Assembly (NCBI RefSeq): GCF_018394335.1
Contig: NZ_CP074572.1
Coordinates: 620,001 to 684,000 of the forward strand
DNA: 64,000 bases
Origin: Shewanella dokdonensis
GTDB lineage: Bacteria > Pseudomonadota > Gammaproteobacteria > Enterobacterales > Shewanellaceae
Direction: 5' to 3'
This document shows positions 56,866 through 64,000 of this stretch, piece after piece; the stretch's first letter is position 1, and each line of letters starts with the position of its first letter. The notes under the pieces were generated by a model. That model saw only the letters and a list, made by a program, of their open reading frames with translations. It did not search any database and was not told the origin of the DNA. A program made the position numbers and the translations under genes.

Positions 56866-57834
56866 ATGGATAACACAGAAAGTGCTGTCAGAATGGAAGA
56901 TCTATTTGCTCAGTTTGTGGATAGTGATGCAGTCAGCCAAATCATTTCCAATACCCCAATTGAGTTGCAAGCATATGCACTCGCTGTTGCGGATCTAAAC
57001 GAATTTCCATTACCCAAATCAACAGTCGAGTTCATCGATGGAAAGCCATACTTTCAAGAACTAGAAATTCCGTTCACAGCTGGACTTACTGATCTCCGTA
57101 AAATCGACGCTAACAGTGATATTGTCAGCCAATTAGCGAAAGTTGAAGGTATACGTGAACGCTTGAAAGTTCAGCATGAAAATAATATTCAGGCCTACAT
57201 TGGATTGTTTGCCCCATTGCGTGATTTACCGCTGGTCAAAGATATGGATCTCATACGGCAGTTTTCTAACGCTGACTCATTAGCTAATGGCTTTGCTCCC
57301 ATTATTGCTCAAAGCCAATCTATCAACATGCTCCCGCAATACAGCCAAACAGCGCAATTCAGATTGCAATCAGCCCTCGCCTGCAAAATGGCTGGACTAG
57401 CTAAACCAGCTGAACAGCTGTTTAACTTAGTGATTCAGTCACAGCTCATTGAACAAAATGTAGGTTATCAAACTCTACTCGATGAATTGAGCAATCAGAT
57501 TGGTGCAGCAAAAGTGGCGGCAACATTTGCGATGAAAGGAAACAGTAAGCGCCATGAAAAAAACAGGCAAAGAAAGGAATTTGCTCTAAGGCTATATCGC
57601 CAAAAGCCATACTTAAACCCCAAACAAGCGACTAAAAATCACTATGCCAAAATCGCAAAGCACGCTGAAAGCATTGGTTATCCGTTTTCGATTTCAGGTG
57701 ATGAAACTGTTTATCGTTGGTTTCTAGAGGAATCGAAAAAGAGAAGAATTAGATTCCATTACTCCCCCAATTTACCTATAGTGCAGATAGGCGCCCGCCA
57801 CACTTGCACGCGAGTGAAAACAGGCACAAGGTAA
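56866..57834 (+). CDS. Hypothetical protein of the integrated element
   Basis: A 322-residue protein I do not recognise. It is mostly helical by composition, acidic in the first half and basic in the last third (about 225-300: NSKRHEKNRQRKEF, KQATKNHYAKIAKHAE, ETVYRWFLEESKKRR). That basic part has the spacing of a helix-turn-helix DNA-binding region, but this is a guess. No signal peptide or membrane segment. The first ATG has no ribosome site; a second in-frame ATG lies nine codons later. Confidence 0.6.
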   Translation: MDNTESAVRMEDLFAQFVDSDAVSQIISNTPIELQAYALAVADLNEFPLPKSTVEFIDGKPYFQELEIPFTAGLTDLRKIDANSDIVSQLAKVEGIRERLKVQHENNIQAYIGLFAPLRDLPLVKDMDLIRQFSNADSLANGFAPIIAQSQSINMLPQYSQTAQFRLQSALACKMAGLAKPAEQLFNLVIQSQLIEQNVGYQTLLDELSNQIGAAKVAATFAMKGNSKRHEKNRQRKEFALRLYRQKPYLNPKQATKNHYAKIAKHAESIGYPFSISGDETVYRWFLEESKKRRIRFHYSPNLPIVQIGARHTCTRVKTGTR

Positions 57835-57916
57835 ACACCTCATATATTTGTTCAGTTTGACCAACACTTTTCATAATTAAATCGGGTTGAGAAAGCTGCC
57901 ATAATCGCGTGTGGTA

Positions 57917-57936
57917 ATGCTTGTTAGCATAATGCT
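57917..57936. promoter_or_regulatory. Alternating inverted repeat, operator-like
   Basis: ATGCT (57917-57921), AGCAT (57926-57930) and ATGCT (57932-57936) form two overlapping small palindromes 22 bases before a gene start. It has the look of a repressor site; nothing shows which protein binds. Confidence 0.35.
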
Positions 57937-57957
57937 CTCAATCCGTGGAGCTTGATT

Positions 57958-59037
57958 ATGAAAACACTGAAACCACTGATTTACTCTATCCATTCAAAAG
58001 CCAAATCAACTTTGGATACATGTCCATCCAAATCACAGTTGTATGAGCTAGTCGCAGCCTATCTAAATAAAAAATCGTATGCAGCACTGTCAGAGATGAA
58101 TTTTAAATCATCTATAGATGAGGCAATTCATGCGCCAAGCAAAGCAATAAACAACTGCTTAAGCAGAGCAAAGCTATTGGGTATTAACAACGATATTGCA
58201 GAAATAGTTGTAAGCATTATTAGCATGGAACTGACCAACTCTGCTCCTAAAATATCGGCTACAGAACTTAATTGGCTCGCCATTGAGCGTTTTAGCGAAG
58301 ACGAAGCAAACTCATCGTCAGACAATCTGTTAGATCAATTAAGACAATGTGCAGATGAAGGGAACAAAGAATCCAAGTTATTGCTTCTACTATGGCTTTG
58401 CCATGAGCAACAGAAGTACATTGACTTCAGGGGAAGCAAATACTGGTATGAGCAGAAAGCAAGTGGAAAGGCACTTCCTGAAGAGCAAAACAAATGGGCT
58501 GATAACTATCAGCGTTATGCTCAAATAAAAACGCAGCTTGATGAGCTAATTAGAAATAATTCCGCTGAAGATTTAGCGGTACCAGACACAGACGCCATGC
58601 TCCACAGTGGGGATGTATCACCACTCAATCAGCAACCACTCTACCGACTCAGAGCAATAGACGCTATTGAGACCATATTCAGCACTTATCCCGAAGTAGA
58701 GGACGAAAATCCGCGTATCACACTCAGTTGGCTCAAGCTGGAAGCGTTGCAGTGTCCTAATCGCAGTTCAATTGAAGATATTATCGAACATCTAACTGAT
58801 GTTACTGAAATTCATGCTTGGGCAGAGTTTGCCCAAACTCACGGTATAGACCTAACTACTGATGACTATACAGCCATAGATACTAACACTGGTGAAGTAT
58901 GGGATGCAGACCATGATGCGCCGATAGATATCTTTGGATATGGCGCTATCACTTTACCGACTCTCCCTGAAAAAGACCATTTAGCCGTTGAACAACAGTT
59001 AGACACTATGAAAAAAATTTATAAATTTTATTCATAG
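57958..59037 (+). CDS. Hypothetical protein of the integrated element
   Basis: A 359-residue acidic protein starting at ATG 57958 (GGAG at seven bases). The N-terminal part (KSQLYELVAAYLNKKSYAALSEM) resembles a short helical module (GYKSYAAL type) seen at the start of various mobile-element proteins. The rest has no motif I recognise; it is rich in E, D, L and A with no membrane segment. Function unknown. Confidence 0.65.
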   Translation: MKTLKPLIYSIHSKAKSTLDTCPSKSQLYELVAAYLNKKSYAALSEMNFKSSIDEAIHAPSKAINNCLSRAKLLGINNDIAEIVVSIISMELTNSAPKISATELNWLAIERFSEDEANSSSDNLLDQLRQCADEGNKESKLLLLLWLCHEQQKYIDFRGSKYWYEQKASGKALPEEQNKWADNYQRYAQIKTQLDELIRNNSAEDLAVPDTDAMLHSGDVSPLNQQPLYRLRAIDAIETIFSTYPEVEDENPRITLSWLKLEALQCPNRSSIEDIIEHLTDVTEIHAWAEFAQTHGIDLTTDDYTAIDTNTGEVWDADHDAPIDIFGYGAITLPTLPEKDHLAVEQQLDTMKKIYKFYS

Positions 59038-59047
59038 TTAACATATA

Positions 59048-59111
59048 GTTGGGATGTGTGTCTAAGGGTTAGACACATTGTTTTAACCCTTAGAAACGCA
59101 TACATCTCAAC
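59048..59111. repeat. Large imperfect inverted repeat with a nested competing hairpin
   Basis: The arm at 59048-59071 is complementary, with a few mismatches, to 59083-59111 (both contain GTTGRGATGT and CTAAGGGTTA in the same orientation after reversal). Inside the left arm a second, perfect hairpin exists: GTGTCTAA (59058-59065) with TTAGACAC (59069-59076), loop GGG. The two structures exclude each other. It lies between the hypothetical gene and the AlpA-type gene. Confidence 0.7.
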
Positions 59112-59162
59112 CTTTCCTTTTTACGCTTGCTCCTGAATTACAAACATTAATCAGGAGTTACC

Positions 59163-59351
59163 ATGAACAATTCACTTTTAACCCCGCAACAAGTGGCTGA
59201 GATGCTCGGCGTCACTGAAGGCACTCTGTCAGTGTGGCGCTGTACTGGCCGCTACCCTCTCCGCTTTGTCAAAGTTGGTCGCCGTGTGATGTATCGCCAA
59301 ACCGACATTGACGCATTCATTGATGGGAGGGTTTATGAACACACTCTCTAA
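59163..59351 (+). CDS. AlpA/excisionase-type helix-turn-helix protein
   Basis: A 62-residue protein: LLTPQQVAEMLGVTEGTLSVWRCTGRYPLRFVKVGRRVMYRQTDIDAFIDG is the winged-helix layout of the HTH_17/AlpA family, which regulates or excises integrated elements. An AGGAG site precedes it. Its end overlaps the next gene by 17 bases. Confidence 0.85.
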   Translation: MNNSLLTPQQVAEMLGVTEGTLSVWRCTGRYPLRFVKVGRRVMYRQTDIDAFIDGRVYEHTL

Positions 59352-59664
59352 TCTCGTTACGCTGCTAACCCACTTAATGATGTTGTTTCAGCTAATCAGA
59401 ATTCGTGACGTAATAAAGCTTCGGCCTGAAGACTTACCGTTATCAATGAGAAATCCCGTAACGGAACAACCAAAATTAAACGATGAGTACTCGTTAACGG
59501 GTACATCGGCCAAAATCCCGTTAACGGGTTCGGTACTCGTTAACAAGTCCAAGCCACCGTTACGAGAACCGCGCCGTTACTTAACAGGTACAACCGTTAC
59601 CGAATCTAGACCGAACGCTAAACCGAATTCGGTAGTTGATACGGAGGGCGAACCGAATGAGTAA
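59335..59664 (+). CDS. Small hypothetical protein overlapping an iteron-like DNA region
   Basis: A 109-residue frame from ATG 59335 with a GGGAGG site. The first 25 residues are hydrophobic, the rest is T/P/R/N-rich and probably disordered. The DNA of its second half is packed with GTTAAC palindromes and ACCGAA repeats, so the coding sequence may be shaped by a DNA function. It overlaps its neighbours at both ends (17 and 8 bases). Protein function unknown; it may be weakly or not expressed. Confidence 0.5.
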   Translation: MNTLSNLVTLLTHLMMLFQLIRIRDVIKLRPEDLPLSMRNPVTEQPKLNDEYSLTGTSAKIPLTGSVLVNKSKPPLREPRRYLTGTTVTESRPNAKPNSVVDTEGEPNE

Positions 59665-59689
59665 CCGAATCACTCACCGAACCGTTAAC
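59492..59689. repeat. CGTTAAC palindrome-containing repeats
   Basis: CGTTAAC occurs at 59492-59498, 59519-59525, 59538-59544 and 59683-59689. The second lies in the perfect 12-base palindrome CCCGTTAACGGG (59517-59528). TACTCGTTAAC is repeated at 59488-59498 and 59534-59544. Confidence 0.65.
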
Positions 59690-59738
59690 CAAACGGAAAA
59701 CCGAACAGACCGAATTGATACCAAACTAAGCACCGAAC
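59599..59738 (+). repeat. Iteron-like cluster of nine ACCGAAY repeats
   Basis: ACCGAAC/T occurs on the plus strand at 59599, 59610, 59622, 59652, 59664, 59676, 59700, 59709 and 59732. Intervals are 11, 12, 30, 12, 12, 24, 9 and 23 bases, mostly near multiples of a helical turn. The copy at 59622 is half of the palindrome ACCGAATTCGGT (59622-59633), and an inverted copy lies at 59772-59778. It lies just upstream of the replication endonuclease gene. Confidence 0.7.
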
Positions 59739-59995
59739 AAATCGACCTGCTGCTTTGGTTAGCTAATGGTAATTCGGTCGACCTTTGTACTGAAGTTTGC
59801 CCTGACCTCGGAACAGTGGCCGAATTGGAAGGATTTGCCGGTCATTTTTTAAAGCGCACTATCTACCGCCTTAAACGGGAAGGACTCACCCAAGAACGGG
59901 ATCTATTCGTAACGGGGTTACGCTGGACATCACTCACACTAAACAGCAAAGGTCGACAGCTCGCTGAACAGTTGGAGGGACAAACTTATGCCTGA
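59657..59995 (+). CDS. Small hypothetical protein upstream of rep
   Basis: A 112-residue protein from ATG 59657 (GGAGG at eight bases). The N-terminal 30 residues are T/R/N-rich and coincide with the DNA repeat cluster. The rest looks like a winged helix: STEQIDLLLWLANG, GHFLKRTIYRLKREGL, TLNSKGRQLAEQL. It may be a DNA-binding protein that acts on the repeats; that is inference. Its stop overlaps the rep start by eight bases. Confidence 0.6.
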   Translation: MSNRITHRTVNQTENRTDRIDTKLSTEQIDLLLWLANGNSVDLCTEVCPDLGTVAELEGFAGHFLKRTIYRLKREGLTQERDLFVTGLRWTSLTLNSKGRQLAEQLEGQTYA

Positions 59996-61793
59996 AGTCC
60001 ATCCAGACGATCCTAAATGGCTTAACGGCCAACTTAACGGGCTGCCTGATGCGTTCAAAAAGCGCATTATGGAAGAGTATGTAAAGCAGCCAACCCGACA
60101 AGCATCGAACCTGAGTATTATCAATGTTCGCGAAGCGATAGCGGAGATCCTTGGCAAGGATGGACACGTTTACACCATTAACGTGGAAGACCGAGATCAC
60201 CGCCTAATAGCTAGGAAGCGCGCCCGTAATTGCTTAACCCTGTTTAATGGAACCAATAGGCAACTGATACCCGCTTACCACGCAATCACCCACTTTATTA
60301 CTGCGCTCAACATCGCGCCCAAGCCACTCAATAAAGATGTTCGGGAAGCGTTAGCCACTGGAACCCTTAACGAGATGCAGGCGTTAAAGGTGCGTGGTGT
60401 TATTAACCGCGCTATGGATGAACGTTGGTGGCAACAGAAACTTGCCGTGCAACATGGCCGCCAGATTGAAAGCATCGCTCGCCGCCTAAACTTGGTTAAC
60501 AAGCAACGCGGCATCTATATCAGCGATGTATCTAAAGCGTTGTACGACAACCAGCGCTGGCATACGCAAAACTTCCTGCAAGAAACCATCGCCACCAATG
60601 AAGACGGTTACAGCAAAAGCCTTGCTGAACTCTCTAGCCTCAACGTATCGAATCCCAAAATCCGCCACGCTGAGTTAATGGTCAGAATGCGCGGCTTTGA
60701 AGAATATGCAGAGAGTAACCAATACGCTGCCCTATTCCTTACCATGACTTGCCCGTCCAAATATCACCGAGCTTTTTCAAAATCAGGTGCGGCCAATCCA
60801 ACGTGGGAAGGTGCAACGCCGCTGGATGGACAAAAATACCTTTGCAGCACATTTGCCAGAATCCGCGCAGAAATGAAACGGCAAGCCATTGCCACATTCG
60901 GCTTTCGTGTTGCCGAACCAAATCATGACGGCACACCGCACTGGCACTTGTTACTATTCCTCAAATCTGAACAGCAACAAGCCTTGATAGACATCTTTCA
61001 ACACTATTGCTTTGAAGAAGACGGCGATGAAAAAGGCGCAGCAGAGCATAGATTTACTGTAAAGCACATCGACCCAAACAAAGGATCAGCTACGGGCTAT
61101 ATTGCCAAATACATCTCTAAGAATATTGATGGTGAAGGCATAGATGAAGATAGCTATGGCGAAGATGCAAAAACGTCTGCTATTCGCGTTCGTGCGTGGG
61201 CATCCTGTTGGGGTATTCGCCAGTTTCAACAAATCGGCGGTGCGGGCGTAACACCGTGGCGCGAGTTACGCCGTTTAAAAGCGATTTCAGAAAATGGCCT
61301 AGAATGGATTGAAGAAATCCGCCAAGCAGCAGACCAAAGCGATTGGCAGCGTTACACCGAGCTGATGGGCGGCGTGTTCTGTAAGCGTGATGAACAAACC
61401 ATTCGCCCGTTATACCAACAGCAACAAATCAACAAGCAAAATCCTGAATCCATTCCGGAAAATCCCGCAATGGATTGCTGCAATCCTGCAATAAGCACGG
61501 GAATCAGCCCTGAAATGACTCAGGAATCATCCAGCAATCCCGTTACTGAAATCCAGCAATCAATCCAGAAACATGCAGTAATGAGCAGTTCCAATGCCGA
61601 AAACGTGCAGCTAACAATTCCCGAAAATTTCGGCAATTTGCAACAATGCAAAACCAACCGCTACGGCGATGAAATACTAACTAGAATCAAAGGAATCGTG
61701 AGCTTTGGGGTTGAAGTGGTCACCCGCGCCCATGAATGGACACTATCGCGGTCAGTCGGCACCGACCGCTCTTACTTGGAGTTCTGTCAATAA
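59988..61793 (+). CDS. HUH-type replication endonuclease (phage P2 gpA family)
   Basis: A 601-residue rolling-circle initiator. The HUH metal-binding motif is HWH at residues 318-320 (GTPHWHLLLF), and the paired catalytic tyrosines are Y371 and Y375 (YIAKYISKN), as in P2 gene A protein. The family's TMTCPSKYH segment lies near residue 248. It would nick one strand at the element's origin and join to the 5' end. The last 130 residues (Q/N/S/P-rich) look disordered. It overlaps the preceding small gene by eight bases, so they are probably translated together. Confidence 0.9.
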   Translation: MPEVHPDDPKWLNGQLNGLPDAFKKRIMEEYVKQPTRQASNLSIINVREAIAEILGKDGHVYTINVEDRDHRLIARKRARNCLTLFNGTNRQLIPAYHAITHFITALNIAPKPLNKDVREALATGTLNEMQALKVRGVINRAMDERWWQQKLAVQHGRQIESIARRLNLVNKQRGIYISDVSKALYDNQRWHTQNFLQETIATNEDGYSKSLAELSSLNVSNPKIRHAELMVRMRGFEEYAESNQYAALFLTMTCPSKYHRAFSKSGAANPTWEGATPLDGQKYLCSTFARIRAEMKRQAIATFGFRVAEPNHDGTPHWHLLLFLKSEQQQALIDIFQHYCFEEDGDEKGAAEHRFTVKHIDPNKGSATGYIAKYISKNIDGEGIDEDSYGEDAKTSAIRVRAWASCWGIRQFQQIGGAGVTPWRELRRLKAISENGLEWIEEIRQAADQSDWQRYTELMGGVFCKRDEQTIRPLYQQQQINKQNPESIPENPAMDCCNPAISTGISPEMTQESSSNPVTEIQQSIQKHAVMSSSNAENVQLTIPENFGNLQQCKTNRYGDEILTRIKGIVSFGVEVVTRAHEWTLSRSVGTDRSYLEFCQ

Positions 61794-61920
61794 GTGTACT
61801 AATGAAGAATATATTATTGATTTTAAGTTTGTATTCTGAAAAACTTAAAAAGTTTCACAAAAACATTGATTTTTAAACCGAAAAAATTGTGAACTTCATC
61901 AAATTTCAAGAGGTCTTACC

Positions 61921-64000
61921 GTGGAAAAAATTATTGCATCAGAAATTCCTCCCAATGGCCTAGATAGTGAACTCATAGATATAATAGAAAGAAATGTTTG
62001 TCGACTTCAACTACAAGAATCAATCCTTTATTATGGCTTTCCTGTATTCAAAGATTATGACAATATTTCTATAAAGTCTAAGTTTTGCATCCTATCAAAA
62101 AAACACGGAATTATATTATTAGAAACTGCAACCAACAATAATATCAACGAAAAAGACCAGAATCTCAGCCAGCTATTTAATATTTTAGATTCCACTCTTA
62201 AAAAGAGCAAAAAGCTCAGGGTTAAAAAAAGAGATATCGCGATTGGACTAGAAAGCTATATTTATACAAATGATAATAAATTCGATACTATCGACTTAGA
62301 AAATGATTGTATAAATTCTCATGCTGAGTTATTAGAAACCATTTCTGACTTGGCGACTGATGCAATAAATGATGATTTATTTGATGAATGCCGCTCAATT
62401 ATTGAGGGGGCAAAAGCACTTACGAAATATTCAAAAAGAACAAAACAATCTGATGACCCGACAACCAAATTAAATATTTTAATCGCCCTAGAAGAAGAAA
62501 TTCAAAATTTTGATGAAGACCAGAGAAAGATAGCAATAAGTTTAATTAATGGCCCGCAGAGAATTAGAGGTTTAGCGGGCTCAGGAAAAACGGTTGTCCT
62601 TGCTATGAAGGCTGCCCATATACACCTGCAGCATCCAGAAAAGAAAATATTATTTACTTTCTATACAAAAAGTCTTTACGGGTTAATAAGAGATTCCATT
62701 TCAAACTTCTATAGACATTTTAGTGGCCACGAACCAAATTGGGATTATATAGACGTGTTACATTCATGGGGCGGAAGAACTATCGATGGAGTGTACTACA
62801 ATGCATGCTCTGATAATTCAATATTACCCATGAGCTTTTCAGAGGCGAAAATTTCAAAGCCTAGCGATCCATTTAGTGCTGTATGCAAAAAAATAGAAAA
62901 TAAAGAAATTAACCAAAAATACGATTATATTTTGATAGATGAAGCACAAGACTTACCTAATGAGTTTTTCCATATATGCTATAAATTAGCAATAGGCGAG
63001 TCTGGCGAGAGTAAAAATATAGTTTGGGCTTATGACGATCTTCAATCTATATTCAATGTTTATCAAAGAACCCCTACAGAGCTTTTTGGTAAAGATGAAA
63101 AAAATGAGCCAAAAGTCGATCTAGAAAAATTCAAATTGAATTTAAGGTTCAACCAAAGTAATGACCTTGTTTTATATAAATGTTACAGAAACCCTCTAGA
63201 GGTATTAGTAACAGCACATGCCCTTGGATTTGGAATATATTCTGACAAACCTGTTCAAATGTTAGAGAACAGAGAACATTGGGAAGATGTAGGTTACAGT
63301 GTTGAAGAGAACTTAGAATTAGAGGTTGGTAGTCAAACCATCATAAAAAGGGATGTTTCCAATAGTCCGCTATCAATTTACCAATATCAATCAAAAACAG
63401 ACATTATACAGTATGAAAAATTTGGAAACATAGATGATGAATGTAGATGGATTACAAATAATATTGAAAAACTAATTAACGAAGGAATAAAGCAACATGA
63501 TATTTTAGTTATTTGTTTAGATGATAGATATGCAAAAAGATATTTTTCAAGAATATCAACTAATTTAGCCTATAAATCTATAAGATCTAATAATTTATTA
63601 ATTTCAAGCTCTGCTGCACCTCCATTTTTATTAGATGAAATGGTAACACTTTCAACTGTTCATAGAGCTAAAGGTAACGAAGCTGCGGTGGTGTTTTGTG
63701 CAGGTATAGATGCTTTATATTTTCAAAGAAATATTCGTAGTGGAAGAAATAAAATATTTACAGCATTTACAAGAACTAAAGCTTGGCTCAAAGTGTCTGG
63801 AGTAGGTAACGCCGCCCAATTTTTCTTCGATGAAATTGAAACGAGTTTACACAATTCACCTAGTCTAATATTCAATGTACCGGATAAAAAAGAAATAGAA
63901 ACGATTCAGAGAGATCTGAATAGTAAACCACAAGAATTGAGAAAGTTGCAAAAGCTATATAACGACCTACTTGAGAAAGGTTTTACCGAAGAAGAAATTC
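61921..64000 (+). CDS. Superfamily 1 (UvrD-like) helicase with unusual N-terminal domain, partial
   Basis: Open from GTG 61921 (AGAGGT site) to the window end, 693 codons visible. Helicase motifs: Walker A GLAGSGKT (217-224), Walker B DEAQD (340-344), WAYDDLQSIF as motif III, CYRNP as motif IV, TVHRAKGNEAAVVF and FTAFTRTKAWLKV as motifs V and VI. The first 200 residues include FCILSKKHGIILLETATN, which recalls the core of NERD-type nuclease domains, but T stands where a catalytic lysine is expected. The gene is much more AT-rich than the rep gene before it. Defence or element-replication function is inference. Confidence 0.85.
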   Translation, partial: MEKIIASEIPPNGLDSELIDIIERNVCRLQLQESILYYGFPVFKDYDNISIKSKFCILSKKHGIILLETATNNNINEKDQNLSQLFNILDSTLKKSKKLRVKKRDIAIGLESYIYTNDNKFDTIDLENDCINSHAELLETISDLATDAINDDLFDECRSIIEGAKALTKYSKRTKQSDDPTTKLNILIALEEEIQNFDEDQRKIAISLINGPQRIRGLAGSGKTVVLAMKAAHIHLQHPEKKILFTFYTKSLYGLIRDSISNFYRHFSGHEPNWDYIDVLHSWGGRTIDGVYYNACSDNSILPMSFSEAKISKPSDPFSAVCKKIENKEINQKYDYILIDEAQDLPNEFFHICYKLAIGESGESKNIVWAYDDLQSIFNVYQRTPTELFGKDEKNEPKVDLEKFKLNLRFNQSNDLVLYKCYRNPLEVLVTAHALGFGIYSDKPVQMLENREHWEDVGYSVEENLELEVGSQTIIKRDVSNSPLSIYQYQSKTDIIQYEKFGNIDDECRWITNNIEKLINEGIKQHDILVICLDDRYAKRYFSRISTNLAYKSIRSNNLLISSSAAPPFLLDEMVTLSTVHRAKGNEAAVVFCAGIDALYFQRNIRSGRNKIFTAFTRTKAWLKVSGVGNAAQFFFDEIETSLHNSPSLIFNVPDKKEIETIQRDLNSKPQELRKLQKLYNDLLEKGFTEEEI

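Larger units (their letters stand above)
56681..64000 (+). mobile_element. Integrative element inserted at tRNA-Arg (left part only)
   Basis: Everything after the tRNA differs from the flagellar locus: unrecognised genes, an AlpA-type regulator, a P2 gpA-type replication protein and an AT-rich helicase gene. The tRNA 3' end is a classic tyrosine-integrase target. Neither an integrase nor a second copy of the tRNA end is inside the window, so the right border is not seen and the type (satellite, prophage remnant, genomic island) is open. Confidence 0.65.

Noticed and set aside
56681..64000. CRISPR array in the accessory region
   Set aside because: The repeats seen are 7-8 bases with irregular short gaps, without the 25-40 base repeats and unique spacers of a CRISPR array.

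Overview
The window is a chromosomal segment from a polarly flagellated gammaproteobacterium. Gene order and protein sequences look most like Shewanella (flrABC regulators, parC/parP next to cheW, two short tandem flagellins, FlgOPT ring proteins). I cannot name a species. About 52 kb is one flagellar and chemotaxis locus, mostly on the minus strand. The last 7.3 kb, behind a tRNA-Arg, is accessory DNA.

Layout, left to right. Positions 1-2293 hold the end of a peptide-transporter-like gene, an RssB-like response regulator and mlaA. Positions 2517-4646 (plus strand) hold a second FliK-like protein and a small FlhB-tail protein (FlhX), behind a sigma-28-like promoter. Positions 4672-14061 carry the chemotaxis core, in transcription order flhG, fliA, cheY, cheZ, cheA, cheB, a small membrane protein, parC, parP, cheW and a DUF2802 protein. 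Positions 14068-24588 hold flhF, flhA, flhB and fliR, Q, P, O, N, M, L, K. Positions 24697-30505 hold fliJ, I, H, G, F, E. Positions 30671-34594 hold flrC, flrB, flrA. Positions 34890-39407 hold fliS, flaI, fliD, flaG and two flagellins. Positions 39531-50265 hold flgL back to flgB, then cheR and cheV (to 52333). On the plus strand follow flgA, flgM, flgN; then flgP and flgO (minus) and flgT (plus).

The regulatory picture fits the polar-flagellum hierarchy. GG-N10-GC (sigma-54) promoters precede flrB, fliE, fliK, flhA, flgF, flgB and flgA. TAAA-N15-GCCGATAA-type (sigma-28) promoters precede a flagellin, flgM, flgO and the fliK-like gene. FlrA and FlrC are the likely sigma-54 activators, and FliA/FlgM the sigma-28/anti-sigma pair.

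Twelve flagellar genes contain one or two small frame-breaking indels each (14 in total), mostly one base lost from a run of A/T or C/G. Restoring one base gives the conserved protein in nearly every case. The simplest reading is sequencing or assembly error; a slippage-prone mutator lineage is the alternative. An apparent FlhG-FliA fusion is a product of one of these indels.

From 56605 a tRNA-Arg(CCT) marks the border of an accessory element. It has two unrecognised genes, an AlpA-type HTH protein, two small genes carrying an iteron-like repeat cluster, a P2 gpA-type HUH replication endonuclease, and a superfamily 1 helicase with an unusual N-terminal domain that runs off the window. No integrase is visible. 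This is the least explained part of the window.
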